The notes under the pieces: model-generated
The model's database searches: none
Seen by the model: the letters and a program-made list of their open reading frames with translations, nothing else
What the model was told of the DNA's origin: nothing
DNA from: Oscheius sp. JU75
Lineage: Eukaryota > Nematoda > Chromadorea > Rhabditida > Rhabditidae
Direction of reading: 5' to 3'
DNA: 64,000 nt
NCBI GenBank assembly: GCA_037178855.1
Contig: JASJZC010000007.1
Location: 6,014,001 to 6,078,000, forward strand
Shown here: piece by piece, positions 57,118-64,000 of the stretch
How positions within the stretch are numbered: position 1 is the stretch's first letter
How the letters are laid out: each line of letters starts with the position of its first letter
Position numbers and translations under genes: made by a program

Positions 57118-59717
57118 AAACAAACAATTTGTTGCCTAATACACTTCTTGCCTTCAACTACGTGGTGCTACAAAATTTTCACGTTCAAATGAACTATTCC
57201 GACTATAATATGATTTTATATGTGTTTGACGTTATTCGGAACATGGCCCCTTCCACAAAAATGATTAACTTTTGGTCCTGTGAAGGGTTGCTAGCTAGAA
57301 GCTGCGCAAATTGGGTGCTGATGACTTTCTAAAGGGAGTCTTTCCCCTGGGATAGTTTCGAAAAGCAAAATGTGAGTACCATCTTCAAATCTAGTTTTTT
57401 TTCTGGCCCTTTCGAACTCGAACACTCCAGTAAACAGGATTGGTGTCAAAACCTGTTTGGTGTGGTTTCATATACGGCTTTCAAGTGACCGCTATCGTTC
57501 AGGAAGTACACAAAGGTTTCTGGGCTTGTTCAATTCTGCACTTCCCGCTACCATGTTATCAATGGCCATTCTCTTAGAAAAATTATGTAAGAAGTTTACA
57601 GAGCGGAAACCATTTACCACAAACTTCCCTGGGGACCCTGCTATACGGTACTCTCCCTCGTCATTCTCTTCTACCCGTTCTTTCCCGGATAACAAGGACT
57701 TGCTTACCCGGAACACCTTATTTATAACACTACATATTGGCTTGCAATATGTCTGTCATTTATTTCCTGGCTTCCTCTTTGCAATCTCGAGATTCACCAG
57801 CCTCCTGGTGGAAAAATGAATGTTTGTGGGATATTACGTCGACGAATGAGTATTAAGTTCCTTGTCATTGGCATGTGGTATGAACTAGAACAGGGCGAAA
57901 TTATCTGTTCTCTTGCGATAACATCTTTTCCCGGTCATCTATGAATGATTCCAGAAGTGTTAGTAGAGTAAAGAGATATCAAACACGCACATACTTTTTT
58001 AGATTCCTTGCTGACTGCTTCCTTGGTTAGTCTTCCTGATCCACTGACCTCAAATACAAATACGCTCGTCACCTGTACCGCTGTTTTGTCTCTTAGTTAC
58101 TGGACGTCATACAGCAAAGAGGGGTTTGGGTATCCATTATTGGGTCGGCTGGATCATGGGTTCAGTAGACTCGAAAACAGATCTCAATTGCTGTTAAACT
58201 CTTGTGTACTACGCTAGCCACAGGATTGCGCATTACCCCTCCCTTTGGACCTAATGTCTAGTTAACATGTAAGGACTCTAGCCAGTTCCTCCATGATGTC
58301 TCCAGCTGTCGCTCTTGAGTCATATGTTTAACCCGTATGTGGGGGTCACCTTTTCTGAGGTCTAATTCTAGGCATTACTTTTTTGCCCCGCCATAATCTT
58401 CGATGTTCATAACAATGAGGGATAAGTTCAGATGATAACGGTATGTTGAAGAGAAGATTAATCTTTTAAGTACCTCTCTAAAATAAGCAGAACCGCTTTG
58501 CTGATCAACTGACTAACAACTCAATGTTGCGATTGAAGGAATAGGTTCTACTTTAGACTCTGCAAGGAACGTCAGTCTCTGCTTTAAAATTCATTGCTCC
58601 TTCATTGAGTAGCACTCTCCTCACTCGTAGTCTCTAATATCCCCTTCCTACCAGTATTCTTCTATCTCCTCTGAACGCCCACCTAGTCAGCAAGTACTCA
58701 TTCTTATTCAAGGATGCAAATCCTCAGGTTAATGTCCTCCCAGACCTCACATCATTGGTTGTTGTACGTCTATTAAAATGAGTAGGAGGAGGTGTGGCCC
58801 GCAGATCTACCCAGCCGTTTTTCCAAGGCCGTTCTTCTACAGTATTCCCATATTCTTCAAATATTTTCAGCTAACCGTAAATTGGATGCAGTGCGCCTCT
58901 CTCGGATCAAAGGGAAAGCGAGCTGTGGGCTTTTTACCACCTGACCCCGCCCCTCTTCGGATCACAGCCGACTTCAGTCAGTCAGTCTCATCCCTTGCCA
59001 GGTCGCCGCGAAAACGAAGACATTTGTCAATCTCACCGCAAGGCATTTGGCATCGCTTCGGACAGCTATTCATAACAGTTTTCCGGCATTCCGTTCCAAG
59101 CTGTCAGCAATGTCTTCATGTTTTATGGTGCCCTTCAGAAATTTCATGATCATTTGAATCGGATTCACCTGACTCGAGGGACCGCCTCCTTTAGATTCAG
59201 ACAAGAGGGTCTGTTGACTTTCGTAAGTCTGCTGGGACCTATCTCAGTTGACTATGCGCTGTTTCTATTATGTCGTAAGCTGATTCTTATTTCCTTGCAT
59301 ATTCATTGCAAGCACTTACGATAGGTTCCTTGAGAGTAAGGTGCATTGTGCACGTCCCTTCTTTTTTCAGAACCATCTACAGTATCCCGCGATTGTTTGT
59401 CATGCAGCGGATGAATCCATTTTATGGAAGAAATCCCTGCACACGTAAGGTAGTAGGGTTTCCTGTCTTCCTCCTCCCACCATCGTTATACGATTAGCTA
59501 ATTCGAATAAGAAGTCTTGCCCACTGATCTCATTCACAATCTTATCGAACTTCTGAACGTGATGCGAGAATGTCTCAGACCTCAGTTTTGCCCACTCTTT
59601 AGAAGACACCATTCAGATGCAATCAACCATGTCCGCTACCGGACTTTCTCTCTTGTTCTCTCTCAAAACATTCTTTTGCCTCCTCTATGAACATCATTCA
59701 CAATTTTCAGCTTGAGT
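57118..59717. other. Gap, no supportable gene
   Basis: Frames at 57457-57819, 58008-58217 and 58778-59149 lack domains or splice logic. A minus frame at 59400-59612 (containing WAKLRSETFSHHVQKFDKIV) has protein-like texture and faintly recalls copia-type gag, too weak to call. TTTTCAG lies just before the next gene. Confidence 0.4.
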
Positions 59718-60312
59718 ATGCACACAGTCCAGCTGATCTTTGCCTGTTGTTTCGTGGCCACAATCTTCGCCACTCAGGAGGATGAATCCTTCGGTGAGTT
59801 TTCTAGACTGACATCATGGGTGATTATTTCAAATTTGTCTGTTATCCTATTCAAATGCGTCATCAGATCTTGGGCCAGGGGGGTAATAAGCGGCTATTAG
59901 GTCTAATGTCTTTTAATGTCAGATGTCCTGAAGCTAAACGTTCCGGAAACTATCAGGTTCATCAAGCATTATCAACTTTTCAGACATGGAAAAAAGAAAG
60001 TCAGCTTACATGCGGTTCGGTCGCTCTGACCCAGAGCTTGCCAATGGTATAGCCATGGAGAAGAGGAAGAGCGCCTACATGAGGTTCGGAAAGAGGTCCG
60101 ACGGTGGTGAAGAGGAGATGGATATGGAAAAGCGCAAATCCGCTTTCATGCGATTCGGCAAGAGGAAGAGCGCCTACATGCGGTATGCCATTGCTCCTAA
60201 GGGGAATGCAAAGTAGTTTTTTAGGTTCGGAAAGCGCTCAATGGACATTGAAGAGTCTCTGCCCATGGATATGGAGAAACGCAAGTCTGCTTACATGCGT
60301 TTCGGCCGATAA
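59718..60312 (+). CDS. flp-6: FMRFamide-like peptide precursor encoding KSAYMRFamide (flp-6 type)
   Basis: Exon 1 begins at ATG 59718 with a signal peptide (MHTVQLIFACCFVATIFA) and splices at about 59795 in phase to an acceptor at about 59984. Exon 2 ends at about 60183 and exon 3 runs from about 60225 to 60312. The joined frame carries five copies: KSAYMRFG-R, KSAYMRFG-KR, KSAFMRFG-KR, KSAYMRFG-KR and KSAYMRFG-R-stop. Each is preceded by a basic site (EKR or GKR) with acidic spacers between. The Gly is the amidation donor. KSAYMRFamide is the product of C. elegans flp-6; that precursor has six copies. The intervening sequence 59800-59983 was rejected as an exon because no frame joins both sides. 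AATAAA lies at 60450. Confidence 0.95.
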
Positions 60313-60449
60313 AACTGTAGACGTCTAGGACTCTTTCTAAAAGCTTCCCTGTACCTGATTCCCATTCCCGTGTCTCTGTATTTTTCTGTCATCGTCTTCT
60401 TCACTCGACTTCCCCTACCGCAAGGTTGTGTGCTTGTCACAACAGGTGC

Positions 60450-60455
60450 AATAAA
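60450..60455 (+). terminator. Poly(A) signal of the flp-6-like gene
   Basis: AATAAA occurs about 140 bp after the stop at 60312. Confidence 0.45.
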
Positions 60456-61418
60456 TTGTTAATGAAGCATAGCTAGCCCAAGTGTACTGTTCTGCTTGAA
60501 GAGACAGACTAGTTCCGATCTGCCTGTCTTCTGACTCGGATTCAGATAAGAACAGCAGCTGTTTCCGCCCTAATACCTTGCAATCCATTTTTTTCAGTTG
60601 AAATACGTTGAAAGGTGATTTTGTGAGGACTTGGTCAGAATAGTCGTCTAAAAATGAACTGACTGCCTCTTATTCATAACTAAGTGGAAAGATGAGGAGC
60701 GAAACTTTGCTCTTCAGCACAAATGTCATTCTCTTTCATCTGATTTGGGCATTCAATATTTGTTGTATTCAAACCCGCAATCTTTGACTCACAGCTCAGA
60801 TGATGAAACTTCTCTAAGTTTTGGAAAGATATTGATAAGACAGTATTCTTGCTGTATCAGGCCCTAATGTTATACTTTAAGATCATCGACCAGAGAAGGT
60901 TAAATGTAAAAAGTGAGCAGACTCGTGGCTGTGCTATGTGGTTTAAAACGTTAAGTCAATAGCAGCAACTTTGTAGAAAACCACAACCCGTTTCGAACTG
61001 ACTCACATGAGACATGTTAGATTCATTAAAATTTATTAGGGACATCTGTAACAAAGAAACAACTCTGAGATTTTTTACCCGAGACGTATACAGAAAAGGC
61101 TACAAATTCAGGTAGAAATTTAACTGAAAGCGGGGTTGTGCTCAAAGTAGAAGATTGAGCACCATTAGAGGCAAACAGATACCCGTACGAGAATGAAAGG
61201 GATCCTTGTGTTCGGAGCGAAAGAGTGGTTAGAGAGGTAATGGAACTAATGCGACTTTGAAAGTTTCATAACAGGAAACAGGCTTCCAATGTCATGATTC
61301 CAGGAAATCGTATGAGTTTCGGCTTTTCCTGAGCTAAGTAGATTGCAGGCAACTGAATTGCTGGTGCAAACGTAGTAGAGTTCTCTGAAGTTTGAAAATA
61401 ATAAGAAACTATTGTAAA
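60456..61418. other. Intergenic between convergent flp-6-like and NAA35 genes
   Basis: AT-rich with no open frame of note. TTTATT at 61032-61037 (AATAAA on the minus strand) is a candidate poly(A) signal for NAA35. Confidence 0.4.
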
Positions 61419-64000
61419 CTACTGTAGCTGTTCTCTCATCATCTCATCCGTGGCAGTTATTTTTGACAAGTAGAATCGCGTGACGTTGAATGCTTCAAAA
61501 CATTCTGCCCAGAGTTCTGCCGCAGGTCGTTCCAAGTCATACAAATACCTGAAAAGTGAAAGAAAATAGAAAACAATAGCAAACCACCTACCCACTGGAA
61601 CGTAAATACTGTTCATAAGACACATAAAACATGGGACCAGCTTCTCGGTAAGACATCATGCGATGTTCGTACCTTAGACGCTCGGTATTCTCATCGAAGG
61701 CGTGCACCTGAGAAAAACGCGGATTATTAAATGTAATCGTGAAGACTACTTTGATACGTCCCGTTCGGATCAGGGCGATGCTTCCGTAGATCATCGCACG
61801 ACACAGACTCATCTTTCCATGGTGAAGCATGGCTTGATTCCTTGCTGTTTCTAATTTTATCTTCAAGTGTTCTTCTTCCTTCTTGAACTTCCCAGTATGT
61901 CTTTTTCTAGTCGACTTTGCATGATCTTCGACGTCTTTCAGACACATCTTTTCTAGTCGTTCATAACGCTGAGCAATTTTGCGAAAAACAATCTCAGATA
62001 GGTACCTGAAATGTTTGTATGTTTCTCAACTTAACGCTTTACCAATAGGTGCTTGGATACTCGTGAGGGGCCATGAGACTCAAATTCAGGGACAACTCCA
62101 GGTGATAGCAGACAATCTGAGCAAGGAAGTGATATAACCACGCTTGAAGTAGTTCATAGTGGTGGCTGATGTCAGAAGCTACAAAACGGTTATTTTACCT
62201 GAAAGAAAGGGCAGAACTCACGCGTCTTACACATTATTTGAAGTGCTCGGTTGTCCAAAGCCTCTGCATATTGTTTCGATTTATAGAGCTCGCTGAGAAC
62301 ATGTCCGAGGCATTCGCGTTGTCGGGCAACGTTCCTCCCTTTAACGCAGTTCATTGCTGTTATTGGAAATTTTTACCAAAGTTTGCTATCAAAGTCAAAA
62401 CTCCTTTTGTTAGACAGGGAACGAATTTCTCATACAGATCTTGGCACATTTTATCCTTGCTTGCTGGCGAGCTTAAATACTCTTTAAAACATTCACTAAT
62501 AATTGTACCCCTGCTCCAGGTAGTGCGTCTTTCCCGTTTCATAGAGCGACGACTCAATTAGGTGATGAAGAGGAAGGATTCCGACAAGCTTCTCATCGAT
62601 TTCCATTGGGATTAGCGAGAGCTAAAGATAGGTCAGTTCAAGAGAGCATTCTCAAAAACTACCTGCAAAACCGAGCGAGACAGAACTGAGCTCATTTTGT
62701 CAGAGTTATTCTTGACGTATTCAATGAGAGTTTCGAATGTTTCCAGGTTTAGCTCGGTGACAGTACGCAAGAAGCTGAATACGTCATTAGAGACATTTTT
62801 GTTTCGCATACCTTCGTGACAGGTTATCCAGGTACGTCATTGACTCCAGTCTGTTGTTCAACAATGTTTTCCGAGGGAAAGAACCAGTCAAATGTTGTTT
62901 GTTAAAGTCAGGATCGAATACTTTCAGCCAAGAGTAGTTACCTAGAGTTGATATTCCAAAAGGAAACAAATAAGTAACTCACCATCATTTTGAACTGTCC
63001 CTTTGGTTCCGTCTAGAGTCATGTTGAAAACGCCAAAGTCAATAGACCTCAAAAAGTAAGAAGAGGTTACTTTTAACTTGGCAGCCAGTTCTTTTGCTAC
63101 TTCAAAGTTCGGTCTAAAGGTACATTTGAAAAATAAAAGGCAGTACTTACTTGAAATTAGGGGCATCGACGAGATCATCATACTCCTCACTCATTGGAGG
63201 TATCAACGCTGTCATCAGCTCGATGTACAATCGCATCCACATGAATCTTGTGGCAAGTGTGAGCATCACGTTGTGTTCGTCTGACTACAACAATAGTGTA
63301 AGAATAGTTAAACAGGATCTATACCGCTTGAGCATTCGCTTTATGCCTTTCTAGAATCTCTTGCTCCACAACTTTCAAATAGTTGATGACCTCGCTCTTG
63401 CTCATGACCGCTGGAATCAAGTAAGCCAGTGATTCATTGAAATCTTCCTAAAAGATTGAAACAGTGCAAAAATATTTTTCATACCTCGTTGTATACCATT
63501 GCAGAGTAAATTATAGTTCTTGTCATGGGGATAATGTGGGAAAAAGCCTTTGTGAGGCAATCAAGGTCTTTCCTGGGAAGCTGTTTCTGCGGGCTCACAA
63601 GCAGGACATTAGTGTATATTGTTGTCATTGCGTTACTTCCATTTAGAAACGCTACAAATGTTGCCAGAGAAGCGTCAACAATCGTCAGAACTTCCCGATC
63701 CGAAACGGTTTCGAAGTAGCCCTGAAGTGTTTCATCAATTCCGAACAAGTCAACTCAAACCTCTTCAATCAGAGTATCAACAGTAACAGTTCTCTGATAT
63801 CGCTGGACACCAATGTCCATTTTTGGATCGAGGATTTCCACGGCACTCATGGCTTCGCTGAGCTTGAACGTAGTCATCATCATAATCTGACCCATTTGAA
63901 GCTCTGAAAGAAAGCTTCGAACCTATAATTCTTCCCAACATACCACCACATTTTGCATAGAACTCTTCTGTTACGTCCTCATGCTCATCTGTCAGCGACA
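61419..64000 (-). CDS. naa35: NAA35/MAK10, auxiliary subunit of the NatC N-terminal acetyltransferase (5' end outside window)
   Basis: A multi-exon minus-strand gene entering at the right edge and ending at 61419. Recognisable blocks in order: LSEAMSAVEILDPKMDIGV (the MAK10 hallmark; human has AMSAIEMMDPKMDAG), helical repeats (ESLAYLIPAVMSKSEVINYL; SDEHNVMLTLATRFMWMRLY), a block NVARQRECLGHVLSELYKS matching human NRARQRDKLGHILEE, YHLELSLNLSLMAPHEYP leading to YWYLSEIVFRKIAQRYERLE, and near the C-terminus TERLRYEHRMMSYREAGPMF as in human QVRYEHRFAPF. NatC (NAA30-NAA35-NAA38) acetylates N-terminal Met followed by hydrophobic residues; NAA35 anchors the complex to ribosomes. Introns are 35-50 nt. 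The extreme N-terminus is missing from the window. Confidence 0.9.

Noticed and set aside
59400-59612. Minus-strand frame faintly like copia gag
   Set aside because: Only a short KFDKIVNEISG-like stretch is suggestive; no zinc knuckle, protease or LTR nearby.
59800-59983. Possible extra exon of the flp-6-like gene containing a KRSGNYQ-like stretch
   Set aside because: No reading phase joins it to both neighbours without a stop; direct joining of the flanking exons is in frame and gives an acidic spacer plus EKR site.
1-64000. tRNA, rRNA and CRISPR-like structures
   Set aside because: I looked for T-loop GGTTCGA-type boxes with paired arms and for regularly spaced direct repeats and found none convincing by eye; a covariance-model scan would be decisive.

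Overview
This window reads as a nuclear genome segment of a nematode. It has many multi-exon genes with very short introns (mostly about 35-50 nt). Several ATGs sit a few bases after a TTTCAG-type acceptor, as expected for trans-spliced or 5'-UTR-spliced nematode messages. The gene content is nematode-like: a KSAYMRFamide (flp-6-type) precursor, innexin, nematode 7TM receptors, a CAP/SCP protein and BCL11. Gene compactness and style suggest a clade I (Trichuris/Trichinella-like) worm; that placement is inference. I found no rRNA, tRNA, CRISPR or bacterial-type features.

Layout. The left edge holds the 5' part of a probable M12B metalloprotease (-). Next come a GAPR-1-like CAP protein (+, 2614-3659), a BBIP1-like BBSome subunit (-, 3878-4191) and a DMSR/myosuppressin-type neuropeptide GPCR (-, 5635-7392). 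About 8 kb without supportable genes follows (7.4-16 kb). Then there is an innexin locus with a probable alternative first exon (16010-18793), a chitin-binding plus LDLa secreted protein (19346-21858) and a precursor of repeated SAGF-amide peptides (22540-23215). A 10-kb pyrimidine-rich gene desert (23.2-33.4 kb) precedes a BCL11 zinc-finger transcription factor (33458-37445). After it lie a 77-aa membrane protein, a Gly/Trp/Asn-rich secreted protein, an undefined small gene, a 90-aa aromatic/Pro-rich protein and a SETMAR-like SET-domain gene (42318-43257), followed by a Pro/Gln/Tyr-rich secreted protein (-, 44646-46086).

The stretch 46-52.6 kb is a repeat graveyard: a perfect 38-bp inverted repeat, a non-LTR reverse-transcriptase fragment and a deleted mariner element with terminal inverted repeats. 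The right part holds a second 7TM receptor (52599-54530), a matrix metalloprotease with cysteine switch and hemopexin region (54882-57117), the flp-6-like precursor (59718-60312), and most of NAA35/MAK10, the NatC auxiliary subunit (-, 61419 to beyond the window end).

The genes are individually promoted and functionally mixed; no operon is evident. A loose neuro/secretory theme runs through them (two peptide precursors, two GPCRs, innexin, BBSome subunit, several secreted matrix-type proteins). Exon structures were worked out by hand from splice signals and reading-frame continuity, so individual boundaries can be off by a few bases where noted.
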